From Actinomycetes bacterium (GTDB lineage Bacteria; Actinomycetota; Acidimicrobiia; Acidimicrobiales; RAAP-2), in assembly GCA_021801615.1 (NCBI GenBank), contig JAJYXS010000188.1:1-13317 (forward strand): a stretch of 13,317 nt of DNA, written 5' to 3'. Shown piece by piece: positions 5,609 through 13,083 of this stretch. How positions within the stretch are numbered: position 1 is the first letter of the stretch; the number at the start of each line of letters is the position of its first letter. Made by a program: the position numbers and the translations under genes. The notes under the pieces are model-generated. The model had not been told where the DNA came from. It worked only from the letters and a program-made list of their open reading frames with translations, and searched no databases.

Positions 5609-5648
5609 TGCTCGTGGGACGTTTGCGAAGGGGAAGGGGTAGGTCGGA

Positions 5649-6380
5649 ATGGGGATGACTGTCGCAGCGATGGAGCAGCAACAGGGGCGCGCGGCGCCCG
5701 TGGGCCGCCTGCTCGTGGTGGACGATGATCCGGACGTGCGCCGCGTCATCGTCCGCATGCTCGAGGAGGAGGGCTACGCGACGTCGGAGGCCGAGAGCGG
5801 CGCCCAGGTGAAGGAGGCGCTCGCCGGCCGCGCGCCCGAGCTGATCCTCTTGGACCTCATGCTGTCGGGCGAGGACGGGTTCGAGGTGCTGACCGAGATC
5901 CGCCGCACGAGCGACGTACCGGTGATCATCCTCTCCGCGAAGATGAACGAGTCCGACCGAGTGCTCGGCCTTCGCCTCGGCGCCGACGACTACGTCGTGA
6001 AGCCGTTCTCGGGCCCAGAGCTCGCGGCGCGCATCGCCTCGGTGCTGCGCCGCTCCACTCGCAACCACAGGGCGCCAGCGGTCCTCGAGTTCGGCGACCT
6101 GACGATCGACACCACCTCGCGCGAGGTGCGGCTCCGAGGCGAGCTCGTTGAGACGACGATGAAGGAGTTCGACCTGCTCGCCTTCCTCGCCTCCTCACCG
6201 AGGCAGGTCTTCAGCCGTGAGCAGCTGCTCGACCACGTCTGGGGGTCGTCGTCGGCCTGGCAGGACGACGGCACGGTCACCGAGCACATCCGGCGCATCC
6301 GCCAGAAGCTGCGCATCACACAGGTGCGCGACAGCTGGATCCGGACCATCCGCGGCGTCGGCTACCGCTTCGAGCCCTGA
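5649..6380 (+). CDS. OmpR/PhoB-family response regulator
   Basis: The product has 243 residues. It is a two-component transcription factor with a receiver domain (about 20-132) and a C-terminal winged helix (about 148-241). The acidic pocket is D25-D27, the phospho-acceptor is D69 in LILLDLML, S96 is the switch Ser/Thr, and K118 is in VVKPF. The output domain shows the usual EFDLLAFLASSPRQVFSREQ and the terminal IRTIRGVGYRFEP. ATG 5649 or ATG 5655 may be used; purine-rich GGGGAAGGGGTAGG precedes both. Its 3' end overlaps by 19 bp the 3' end of the hybrid kinase on the other strand. The pairing suggests a cognate system, but the two genes cannot share an operon. Targets are unknown; the 11-bp phased boxes at 12491-12518 are of a kind this family can bind. 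Confidence 0.93.
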   Translation: MGMTVAAMEQQQGRAAPVGRLLVVDDDPDVRRVIVRMLEEEGYATSEAESGAQVKEALAGRAPELILLDLMLSGEDGFEVLTEIRRTSDVPVIILSAKMNESDRVLGLRLGADDYVVKPFSGPELAARIASVLRRSTRNHRAPAVLEFGDLTIDTTSREVRLRGELVETTMKEFDLLAFLASSPRQVFSREQLLDHVWGSSSAWQDDGTVTEHIRRIRQKLRITQVRDSWIRTIRGVGYRFEP

Positions 6381-9300
6381 AGGAGGCCCGCGCGGCGCGC
6401 GGCGTCGAGGGACTCGCCCACCCGGCGCGTCAGCTCCTCGGGGCCGAACGGCTTCATGAGGAGGTCCGCCTGCTCGGGCAGGGATCCCTGCGCGGCGGCG
6501 TTCTCGTCCAGGTGGCCCGAGACGAAGAGGATCGCCACCTCCCGGTGGCGCCGGCGGATCGCCGCGGCCAGCTCGATGCCGTTCATGCCGGGCATGACCA
6601 CGTCGGTCACGACGAGGTCGATCGTGCCGGCGTGCGAGGCGAGCAGCTGCAACGCCTCGCTCGCGTCGGTGGCCCCAAGCACGTCGTAGCCGGCCGACCG
6701 CAGCTCGCGCATCTCGAGCCTGAGCACGTCGGGCTCGTCGTCCACGACGAGGAGCGTCTCCGCCCTCCCCGTGCCCACACGCCGAGGCGGCGCTCCGGCG
6801 CCCCCTGCGAGCTCGGGCTCGAGGGGGGAGGCCGCCTCGGCTTCGGCAACGGGCAGCGTGATCGTGAACCTCGTCCCTTCCCCCGGCGAGGTCTCCAGCC
6901 GCACGTCGCCCCCGGCCTGGGTGACCATCGCGTGCACGGCTGCGAGCCCGAGGCCCGTGCCGCGCGCCCGGCCCTTCGTCGTGAAGAACGGCTCGAAGCA
7001 GTGAGCCGCCGTGTCCTCGTCCATGCCCGTCCCGGTGTCGACGAAGGAGAGCTCGACGAGCTCTGCGCCGCCCGGGCCGCGCAGCCCCGCGCGCGTCTGC
7101 ACCGTGAAGGTGCCGCCGGAGGGCATCGCGTCGCGCGCGTTGATGGCGAGGTTGAGCACGAACCGCTCGAGCTCGCTGCGGTCGATGAGCACCCCGGCCT
7201 GGCCGGCTCCGGCCGTGATCTCGAGGCGCACGTCCTTGCCGAGCACCCCCGCGAGCATCGGCTGCATGCCGGCGATCGCCTCGTCGATCGCGACGAGCTC
7301 CGGCTCGACCGCGTGCTGCTGGCCGCCGATCCGCAGCAGCTGGCCGGTGAGGGACGCCGCGCGCGTCCCGGCCCGCTGGATCGCGGCCACGTCGGGGCCG
7401 AGCTCCTCGTCCTCGCCCAACCGGCGCACGAGCACGTCGCTGCAGCCAAGGATGACGGTGAGCAGATTGTTGAAGTCGTGCGCGAGCGCGCCTGCCATGC
7501 GGGACATCGCGTTCAGCCGCTCGGCCCGGTGGAACTCCTCGAAGATCCGCTGGCGCTCGGTCACGTCCTCTGCGACCACGAGGAGCCCGCCAGCCGCGTC
7601 CGGCGAGCCGAGGGGCGACGAGGAGATCGACAGCTCGAGGGGCGTCCCGTCCGCGCCGACGACGGGCATCGCGACCCCGCTCACCGGCTTTCCTCTCGAG
7701 GCGGACTCGAGGACCCCTGCGAGCACGAGCTCGGAGCCGCCCTGGACGGGGATCCGGCGCGGCGTCGAACCATCGTGCCACCCGAACAGCTCGGTCGCCG
7801 CCTGGTTCCACCACCGGGCCTCCCCCGTGGGGTCGAGCTCGGCGATCGCGAGCGGCGCGGCGTCCACGAGCGCCTGGAGCCGCTGCTCCTCTCGGAGGAT
7901 GCCTGCGTACAAGGTCACGTTGCGCAGCGCGACCGAGGCCATCTGCGCGAGGAGGGTGAGCACCGACTCGTCCTCGGCCGAGTACCGGGTGCCGCGCCGG
8001 CCTGCCACCACGACGACGCGGCGGACCCCGTCCGTTGCGTCCGTGAGCGGAGCGGCGATCCACCCGCGCTGCTCGGGCACCGCAGCGTGGCCTGCGGCAG
8101 CCCCGCCGGCCCCAGAGGCGTCACGCGGGCCGCCGTCCCCCCGGGAGCCGGGACTGCGGACGGTCCCGCCGCTCCGCACGACGAGGTCGCACGCGCCGAG
8201 CAGCACGCCGCTCAGGTCGTCGTCCAGGTCGTCGGCAAGGTGCGCCGCCCGGTCCGAAGGCCAGGCGCGCTCCACGAGCGGCCCACCCCCCGGGAGCCCG
8301 CTCACGACCGCCACGTCGGCCCCCAACGCGCGCTGGGCGTGCTCGACGAGGAGCTGGAGCACCTCGGGCTCGCTTCGCCGCGCGTTCACGACGAGCGCGG
8401 CGTCGACGAGACGACGCAGGCGCCCGGCGTAGCGGCGTGCGGTCCTCTCGGCGCGCTGGGCCCTCCGCCACGTCAGGACCCGCTCGATCGCCACCGCGGC
8501 CCGCTCCGCGAGCTCCGTCGCCATCTCGAGGTCCGAGGGACGGTAGCCGCGCCGACCCGGGCCGGTCACGAAGGTGAGGCACGAGATGGGGGCGCCGCGC
8601 ACCTCGAGCGGGACGACGAGCATCGAGGTCACCCCGGGGCACTCCCCCAAGGTCTGCGGAGTGTGGACCACGGCATCGAGCGTCGCCCCGGCGCCGAAGC
8701 GCGCCGTCGGCACCAGCACCTGCGCCCGGCGCCGGGTCATCGCCTCCAAGGCGAGCTCCTCCCCCTTCGGGTGCGGGTGGCCGGGCCTCGGGAGCTCGTG
8801 GCCCAGGGTCTCGGGTCGCGAGCGGGTCACGACTCGGCGCACCCTTCCTGAGCCTGCGTCCTCCATCACGTCGATGCCGAACCAGTCGGCGAAGTCGGGG
8901 ACGACCACGTCCGCGAGCGCGTCGAGCGCGGAGCCGTAGTCCTCGAGCGCCTTGCCGAGCACGGTCCCGGCACGGGCGAGGACCCGCAGGTGCAGGTTCG
9001 CGTGCCTGGCCCCGAGCCGGCCGCGCGTGGCGACCCCGACGAGGCGTTCCCGCTCGACGAGCGCTGCCAGGTGGTCGGCGGCCACCTGGAGGAGCCCCAG
9101 GTCCGCCGCCCCGAACCTCCGTCCCCTGAGCGACGCGGCCTCCAGGACCCCGCGCGTCGCACCGTGGACGAGCGGCGTCACCGCGAGCGACGAGACGCCC
9201 CGCTGCCACTCGGGAAGCGCCGGCGCGTCGCGTGCTGCGACGTCCAAGACGACGAGCGGGCCGGCCTGCGACACCGCCATGCCGAGCGCACCCTCGCCGA

Positions 9301-9793
9301 GCGGCGCCGTGGCGCCGATGGGGGCGAGGTGCGTCTCGCCGGCGCAGGCCCGCACCCGCAGCTCCGAAGCGTCCTGGTCCGCGAGCAGCAGCGCGACGAG
9401 GTCCGCGCCGACCGCACCCATCGTGCGGTCGAGCACGGTGGCGAGGAGCCCGTCCACCTCCTCGGACACCAGGCGCGGGTCACCAAGCGCCTCGATCGAC
9501 TGGATCGTGCTGGAGGCCTCGCGGAGCTCCGCGCGGAGCCGGCGATCGGCCGCCTGGCGGCCGGTGACGACCGCGGCATCGGCCAGCGCGCCGAGCCCGA
9601 CGACGACCACGGCCACGAGCACGAGCAGGACGGGTCTCCCCGGCGCCTGCACCTCGATGAGGTAGCACAGCCCGGCTGCGAGGAGCATCGAGGCGCCGAG
9701 GATCGGCAACGCCGACAGCGCCGCCCGCCGTCGCGGGTACTCGGCTGTCACCGCCCGCGACGCGGCGTGCACCACGCGCTCTTCGGCGCCCAC
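6362..9793 (-). CDS. Membrane-anchored hybrid sensor histidine kinase (GAF-PAS-HisKA-HATPase-REC)
   Basis: The product has 1143 residues. Two hydrophobic helices (about 25-47 and 53-76) anchor it in the membrane with almost no external loop, so sensing is probably cytoplasmic or in the membrane. Then come three GAF-like domains (about 105-255, 275-440, 465-630), a PAS domain (about 640-745, LVDAAPLAIAELDPTGEARW), the dimerisation/phosphorylation helix MSRMAGALAHDFNNLLTVI with His772, an ATPase domain (N-box NLAINARDAM 881-890, G1 DTGTGMD 919-925, G2 GTGLGL 945-950) and a C-terminal receiver (DDE 1018-1020, D1064 in VVTDVV, K1114 in LMKPF). The start is GTG 9793, possibly leaderless behind TAGCCT. 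It shares its strand with two small genes just upstream. The ligand is unknown. The receiver may act as a phosphorelay or autoregulatory element. Confidence 0.92.
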   Translation of the reverse strand: MGAEERVVHAASRAVTAEYPRRRAALSALPILGASMLLAAGLCYLIEVQAPGRPVLLVLVAVVVVGLGALADAAVVTGRQAADRRLRAELREASSTIQSIEALGDPRLVSEEVDGLLATVLDRTMGAVGADLVALLLADQDASELRVRACAGETHLAPIGATAPLGEGALGMAVSQAGPLVVLDVAARDAPALPEWQRGVSSLAVTPLVHGATRGVLEAASLRGRRFGAADLGLLQVAADHLAALVERERLVGVATRGRLGARHANLHLRVLARAGTVLGKALEDYGSALDALADVVVPDFADWFGIDVMEDAGSGRVRRVVTRSRPETLGHELPRPGHPHPKGEELALEAMTRRRAQVLVPTARFGAGATLDAVVHTPQTLGECPGVTSMLVVPLEVRGAPISCLTFVTGPGRRGYRPSDLEMATELAERAAVAIERVLTWRRAQRAERTARRYAGRLRRLVDAALVVNARRSEPEVLQLLVEHAQRALGADVAVVSGLPGGGPLVERAWPSDRAAHLADDLDDDLSGVLLGACDLVVRSGGTVRSPGSRGDGGPRDASGAGGAAAGHAAVPEQRGWIAAPLTDATDGVRRVVVVAGRRGTRYSAEDESVLTLLAQMASVALRNVTLYAGILREEQRLQALVDAAPLAIAELDPTGEARWWNQAATELFGWHDGSTPRRIPVQGGSELVLAGVLESASRGKPVSGVAMPVVGADGTPLELSISSSPLGSPDAAGGLLVVAEDVTERQRIFEEFHRAERLNAMSRMAGALAHDFNNLLTVILGCSDVLVRRLGEDEELGPDVAAIQRAGTRAASLTGQLLRIGGQQHAVEPELVAIDEAIAGMQPMLAGVLGKDVRLEITAGAGQAGVLIDRSELERFVLNLAINARDAMPSGGTFTVQTRAGLRGPGGAELVELSFVDTGTGMDEDTAAHCFEPFFTTKGRARGTGLGLAAVHAMVTQAGGDVRLETSPGEGTRFTITLPVAEAEAASPLEPELAGGAGAPPRRVGTGRAETLLVVDDEPDVLRLEMRELRSAGYDVLGATDASEALQLLASHAGTIDLVVTDVVMPGMNGIELAAAIRRRHREVAILFVSGHLDENAAAQGSLPEQADLLMKPFGPEELTRRVGESLDAARRAGLLQGSKR

Positions 9794-9801
9794 GATGCCA
9801 A

Positions 9802-9807
9802 AGGCTA
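9802..9807 (-). promoter_or_regulatory. Candidate -10 (TAGCCT) for the hybrid kinase
   Basis: On the minus strand TAGCCT lies eight bases before GTG 9793, and there is no Shine-Dalgarno sequence between them. This suggests a leaderless start, or a weak internal promoter if the kinase is also read from the two small upstream genes. No -35 match was found. Confidence 0.35.
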
Positions 9808-9821
9808 CTGCGAGCGGCCCC

Positions 9822-9859
9822 GATCCCCGGTCCCGCGACGGATCCCCGCTCCCGCTACG
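9822..9859. repeat. Two tandem 19-bp repeats in the kinase upstream spacer
   Basis: GATCCCCGGTCCCGCGACG (9822-9840) is followed directly by GATCCCCGCTCCCGCTACG (9841-9859), 17 of 19 identical. The second copy contains the stop codon of the 117-residue gene. Confidence 0.75.
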
Positions 9860-10208
9860 GCTCGCCTCTCTGGGAGAGCAGCTCGCCGAGCTCGGCGATC
9901 AACGTGGCGAGGAACACGCGGTCGTCGTCGGTCAACGGGTCGTCGCCTGCACCCTCGAAGATCGCCGCGCGCCGGGCGAGGTGACCGAGGCGGCTCGAGC
10001 CATAGGCGAGGACGAACGCGAACACGAGCGGGAAGAAGTCCGGCCAGTCCTCGTGGACGTGCTCGGGCACGACGAGCCCTTCGACGAGCGCGATCGCGTA
10101 GCACCGGACGTGGCGCACCGCGGCCGACGAGATGTTCCGGTCCTGGTCCAGGTAGTCGACCAGGTGCGCGTCGATCGAGTCCAGGTAGTCCGCGAGGTCG
10201 TCGCTCAT
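9855..10208 (-). CDS. Unknown 117-residue acidic protein
   Basis: No family is recognised. ATG 10208 was chosen because it overlaps the stop of the preceding small gene in an ATGA junction and because residues upstream of it, in the same open frame, look like read-through of that gene's other frame. There is no good Shine-Dalgarno sequence, so translation probably depends on coupling. The N-terminus is highly acidic (MSDDLADYLDSIDAHLVDYL), the middle is hydrophobic and aromatic (DWPDFFPLVFAFVLAYGSS, about 54-72; borderline for a membrane helix), and the C-terminus is an Asp-rich loop (DDPLTDDDR) followed by an amphipathic helix. It lies 61 bp before the hybrid kinase on the same strand, so a link to that kinase is possible but unproven. 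Confidence 0.65.
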   Translation of the reverse strand: MSDDLADYLDSIDAHLVDYLDQDRNISSAAVRHVRCYAIALVEGLVVPEHVHEDWPDFFPLVFAFVLAYGSSRLGHLARRAAIFEGAGDDPLTDDDRVFLATLIAELGELLSQRGEP

Positions 10209-10414
10209 GTCCGAGCACCTGTCTGCGTCGACTGTGCCGTCTGGGAGCCGTCGTCGAGTCGGGCCTCCGCCAGCCGCAGCGCGGCCTTCGCTGCCGCGTG
10301 GCGCCGCTGCTCTGCGAGCAGCCGGTTCAGCGCCGCCCTCCTCGAGCGCTCGAGGCGCCTCGACGCCTCGAGCGCAGCCAACATCTCTGAGTCCTTTCCC
10401 GTCTGAGCGCTCAT
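10205..10414 (-). CDS. Unknown 69-residue helical protein
   Basis: No family is recognised. Residues 9-54 (MLAALEASRRLERSRRAAL, then NRLLAEQRRHAAAKAALRLA) form one long, very basic amphipathic helix of Ala/Leu/Arg, likely coiled coil, followed by a polar Gln/Thr/Ser tail. GGAGGAG precedes two consecutive ATGs (10417 and 10414); the second has the better spacing. A GTG at 10465 in the same frame would add 17 residues. Its stop overlaps the ATG of the 117-residue gene (ATGA), indicating a translationally coupled pair with a basic and an acidic partner. That charge complementarity suggests the products may bind each other, which is inference only. Confidence 0.6.
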   Translation of the reverse strand: MSAQTGKDSEMLAALEASRRLERSRRAALNRLLAEQRRHAAAKAALRLAEARLDDGSQTAQSTQTGART

Positions 10415-10429
10415 CATCTCCTCCACCCC

Positions 10430-10456
10430 GGTGGCGCCCGCCACCGCTACGCCACC
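10430..10456 (-). other. Alternative hairpins in the leader of the 69-residue gene
   Basis: On the minus strand two copies of GGTGGCG can each pair with a single CGCCACC-like segment just before the ribosome binding site; the nearer pair (10430-10445) has a 6-bp stem and 4-base loop. Mutually exclusive folding could modulate translation, but GC-rich DNA yields such structures often. Confidence 0.3.
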
Positions 10457-10658
10457 TATTCTCACCCGCGCCCGCCACGGTTGCCGCTACGTGCGCTCAA
10501 CTTCTGACCAAACCACACCCCCGCGACGCGTCGAGGGGCCCCAAGAGGGCAGTGCCACGGTGCAGCGCACGTCCACCGTCGACTCACGGGACGTCGTCGG
10601 CGGGCGGGGCCACAGAGGAGCACACGTCCACAGGCGACGTCAAGGGACATCATCCGCC

Positions 10659-10721
10659 CCGGTCCAGCGCCTCGCGAGCCGGCCCGTCGGCTCCTTCGCG
10701 CGCACGGATGCACTGGACCGG
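10659..10721 (-). terminator. Stem-loop directly after the eqolisin stop codon
   Basis: The 9-bp arms CCGGTCCAG (10659-10667) and CTGGACCGG (10713-10721) are perfect inverted copies, the second touching the TGA at 10722-10724. A nested hairpin GAGCCG/CGGCTC (10676-10681 and 10688-10693) lies inside. There is no T-run, as is usual for actinobacterial terminators. The rest of the spacer (10466-10658) shows nothing I can assign. Confidence 0.5.
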
Positions 10722-12482
10722 TCAGCTCGACACGATGCCGACCGCAGGCGAGGTCCGGTCCGCCGCGCCGACGGAACCCCAGGGGTGCGCGGCGCCGAAC
10801 GCCAGCACCTTCCCGCGGGCGGTCAGGAGCCAGTAGCCGTGGCCTGTTGTGGACGCGGCGATGCCCACGACCGGCGCGTCGAGGTGCAGGCGCGCGGCCG
10901 AGCCGTACGCGCGGGCCGCGCCGAAGCCCCAGACGGCTCCCTTCGCGCTCACGAGCCAGTAGCCGTGCCCTGTCAGGGTCGGCGCGATCCCCGCGATCGG
11001 CGACGCGAGGCGTGCGCGACGCAGTGTGCCGAGCGACGCCGCCGCCCCGAACTCGTAGACGGCTCCCTTGGCGGTCACGAGCCAGTACCCCTCTCCTGTC
11101 GGGGTGGCGGCGATCCCGGAGACCGGGCCGATCGAGAGCCGTTCGACCAGCGCGGTGAGTGTGCCGAGGTCCGGGGCATCGACGTCGTAGACGCCCCCGA
11201 GGGAGGTGACCTCCCAGAGCCCGCCGGTCGCAGGGTCCTTCGCGACGGCGACGACCCTGCCGGCGCGGACCTGGCGCGCCTTCGCGCCACGCTCGGACCC
11301 GAAGCCATCCACGGCTCCCGACGCCTCCACGACCGTGTAGCCGGGTGCCGACCGGTACTCGAAGCGCGCGGGGGCCTCGAGCGCGGTCTTGGCACCCCGC
11401 CTCGAGCCGGCGAGCACGGTCACGGGCACCTCGCCGGGCAGGTGCAGGGGCGTGCGGACGACGACCGAGGTTGTCGTGCTGCGTATGACCGTGGCCTCCA
11501 CCCCCCCGAAGCGCACGACCGGCGACGATCCCAGGTCCGCGCCCGAGAGCACGACCGCGGAGCCTCCCGTCGAGGGTCCGGACGTCGGGCTCATCCTGCG
11601 CACGGCCGGCACCGGCTGGCCGTACTGGACGGTGAAGGAGCCCTGCGCGGGATCGTATGTCGACGGGTACGAGATGACCGCGCCGTTCTGTGCGATGTCG
11701 AACGTTGTGACTGTCGCCGGCACGGTCCCGTCCGCCCGCACTGTCGTGAACGTGGCCGACCCGTAGTCGGCGAGCGTCTGGTAGTGCGACCCTGTCGACC
11801 ATGTGCCGGGAGCCTCCTCGATCCACTCCGCGGTCGACCCGTCGGCCGGGTAGGCAAGGGTCGTGGACCACTTCCATCCGGCCGTCAGGTCGTCGAGCTC
11901 CACGCTCCAGCTCCCCGAGGAGCTCCGTCCGATCACCACCTGCATGTGGTCCCCCGGGGACAGCGGCTCGTCGATGACGGTCATCCCCGAGGGGGTGCCG
12001 GTCCAGGCGACGAACCACGGCTCGTAGGACACCGTGCCGTCGTGGGTCCACGCGGTGGTCCCGGTCTGCAGCAGCTTGCCGTCGTAGCCGTCCACGCCGA
12101 CCCACGTGTCGGCGTACTGGGTGCTGCTGGAGGCGACCACGCTCGGCTGGACCCACGCGCCGGTCACGTCGTCGAAGGCGTCGACGCCGTTCTTCGACGC
12201 CCACGCGAGCTCGCCGGACCAGGAAGGGTTCTCGGTGGCAGGTGGGGGCAGCGGCTCGGGCATCGCCGCGGGCGGTCGGTCACGGCCCCTCGGCTCACGA
12301 ACGGCGCCCAAGGCAGGTCCTGCCACGACCGACAGGACGAGCCCCACGAGCGCCACCGCGAGCGTCGCCCGCAGCGCGGGTCCGGCGGCGGGCACGCCTC
12401 GCGGCCCACCCTTCCAAGGTGCCTCGACCATCCCCATTGCCATCCCCAGTGGTCGTGCTCGACCGGCGCGCTCCCTCCCCAT
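10722..12482 (-). CDS. Secreted glutamic peptidase (eqolisin, family G1) with IPT/TIG domain and C-terminal repeats
   Basis: The product has 586 residues from ATG 12482; ATG 12443 or 12437 would also leave the signal peptide intact. The basic N-terminus and hydrophobic core RATLAVALVGLVLSVVAGPALGA (split at 38-50 and 51-60) form a Sec signal. The peptidase domain (about 83-280) has TWVGVDGYDGKLLQTGT (126-142), with the predicted catalytic Gln139, and STAEWIEEAP (216-225), with the predicted catalytic Glu219. Eqolisins cut proteins at acid pH with a Gln/Glu dyad. An IPT/TIG immunoglobulin-like domain follows (about 292-378). Then come a degenerate unit (about 410-441) and three clear 42-residue repeats (GYWLV..KGAV..FGAA; Trp467, 509, 551), with the protein ending as another unit starts. 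These may form part of a propeller for attachment or substrate binding. It likely feeds on extracellular protein in an acidic habitat. Confidence 0.87.
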   Translation of the reverse strand: MGRERAGRARPLGMAMGMVEAPWKGGPRGVPAAGPALRATLAVALVGLVLSVVAGPALGAVREPRGRDRPPAAMPEPLPPPATENPSWSGELAWASKNGVDAFDDVTGAWVQPSVVASSSTQYADTWVGVDGYDGKLLQTGTTAWTHDGTVSYEPWFVAWTGTPSGMTVIDEPLSPGDHMQVVIGRSSSGSWSVELDDLTAGWKWSTTLAYPADGSTAEWIEEAPGTWSTGSHYQTLADYGSATFTTVRADGTVPATVTTFDIAQNGAVISYPSTYDPAQGSFTVQYGQPVPAVRRMSPTSGPSTGGSAVVLSGADLGSSPVVRFGGVEATVIRSTTTSVVVRTPLHLPGEVPVTVLAGSRRGAKTALEAPARFEYRSAPGYTVVEASGAVDGFGSERGAKARQVRAGRVVAVAKDPATGGLWEVTSLGGVYDVDAPDLGTLTALVERLSIGPVSGIAATPTGEGYWLVTAKGAVYEFGAAASLGTLRRARLASPIAGIAPTLTGHGYWLVSAKGAVWGFGAARAYGSAARLHLDAPVVGIAASTTGHGYWLLTARGKVLAFGAAHPWGSVGAADRTSPAVGIVSS

Positions 12483-12490
12483 TGGGAGCA

Positions 12491-12518
12491 CGTTGACTGT
12501 CCGTTGATGCTGCGTTGA
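12491..12518. promoter_or_regulatory. Three CGTTGA boxes at exact 11-bp spacing
   Basis: CGTTGA starts at 12491, 12502 and 12513 on the + strand. The array runs from the -10 of the eqolisin promoter into its leader, on one helical face. Direct repeats with an 11-bp pitch are the usual binding mode of OmpR/PhoB-type regulators and SARPs. Position over the start site would fit repression. Confidence 0.6.
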
Positions 12519-12547
12519 TAGTACTCGCAGTGGCCGGGAGCGTCCAA
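12518..12547 (-). promoter_or_regulatory. Promoter of the eqolisin gene
   Basis: On the minus strand TTGGAC (12547-12542) and TACTAT (12523-12518) are separated by 18 bp, matching four of six and five of six consensus bases. Transcription should start near 12511, giving a leader of about 30 nt to ATG 12482 or 70 nt to ATG 12443. Confidence 0.65.
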
Positions 12548-12659
12548 TCGTCCCGGAGACAGCGCGCCGCTTCGGCGAGCTCGTCGGCCCGACCGCTGCC
12601 TTCGCGCAGGTCGGCCGCAGCAACGTCAGGCGGAAGGGACCTCCTACGGCTGTCAACGG

Positions 12660-12673
12660 CTCGAGATCTCGAG
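12660..12673. other. Perfect 14-bp palindrome CTCGAGATCTCGAG
   Basis: The sequence is fully self-complementary and could be a dimeric regulator site. It stands alone in the spacer next to the GGTCGGATG repeats. Confidence 0.5.
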
Positions 12674-12678
12674 GCGCT

Positions 12679-12705
12679 GGTCGGATGGGTCGGATGGGTC
12701 GGATG
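12679..12705. repeat. GGTCGGATG tandem repeat, three copies
   Basis: Three identical, adjacent 9-bp units lie at 12679-12687, 12688-12696 and 12697-12705. Confidence 0.85.
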
Positions 12706-12905
12706 GAGCTTTCGTCACTCGCGGGCTTGGCCTCGCCCGGAGGGCGACGAACCCCGCGCCGGGCACCACGCCCTCGTGCGCCTGCTCCCACATTGGCTCG
12801 CCGCTCGGGGCCTGAGTGAGGGTTGAGCAGGCCCGGCCGGGTGATCGTGAACCCGGCTGTCAACGGTGGGCGTGCGGCGGTCCTCGGCCAGGGTGAGGAA
12901 CCGGG

Positions 12906-13083
12906 CGCCTCGACCCGGCCCTCGTCGAGCAGCGCTCCGAGATCCTCCGCGAGCTGGTGCCCGTGGCTCGGACCCTCGGCCAGCAGCAGCACACCCGGCT
13001 CGGCGAAGCGCTCGACGCGGGCCCGGACCTCGAAGCGGCCGGGGCCGACCCGGCAGCGGCAGCGTGGCTGGCGATCGACTCAT
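12906..13083 (-). pseudogene. Frameshifted, truncated PadR-family regulator remnant
   Basis: In one minus-strand frame (open from 13079) the translation contains CRCRVGPGRFEVRARVERF, then AEPGVLLLLAEGPSHGHQLA (about 13004-12945) and EDLGALLDEGRVE. This matches the N-terminal helix and first winged-helix segment of PadR-type repressors, often written RFLEPALLLLLAEGPAHGYEL..EGRVDLG. There is no start codon in that frame; ATG 13083 with AGGTGA upstream is one base out of frame. The similarity stops just where the recognition segment (GNLYR..LEE.G) should follow. I read this as a decayed copy with an early indel and a lost 3' part. It lies divergent to the ArsR gene. An intact gene with a sequencing error near the start is less likely because the 3' part is missing too. 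Confidence 0.5.

Larger units (their letters stand above)
12548..12905. other. Gene-poor spacer
   Basis: I see no credible gene here. It holds a 14-bp palindrome (12660-12673), a 9-bp triple repeat (12679-12705) and two copies of the 13-mer CGGCTGTCAACGG (12647-12659 and 12854-12866). Both 13-mers contain the CGTTGA core on the opposite strand. ORFs crossing it are of spacer-like composition. Confidence 0.5.

Noticed and set aside
6512..8851. Long + strand ORF (779 codons) opposite the hybrid kinase
   Set aside because: It is the complement of a gene with clear GAF, PAS, kinase and receiver domains. The ORF is rich in Arg/His/Pro with no recognisable domain, as expected from high-GC antisense frames.
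10431..12518. Long + strand ORF opposite the eqolisin
   Set aside because: The minus strand has a signal peptide, catalytic motifs and repeats; the + strand product is Arg/Gly/Ala-rich with no domain.
12551..12640. A peptide-like stretch (RFGELVGPTAAFAQVG) in one + frame of the spacer
   Set aside because: It is short, has no start or ribosome site, and matches no family I know; it may be chance.
12647..12866. Consensus -35 TTGACA inside both minus-strand copies of the repeated 13-mer
   Set aside because: No -10-like hexamer lies 16-18 bp downstream of either copy and no intact gene follows.
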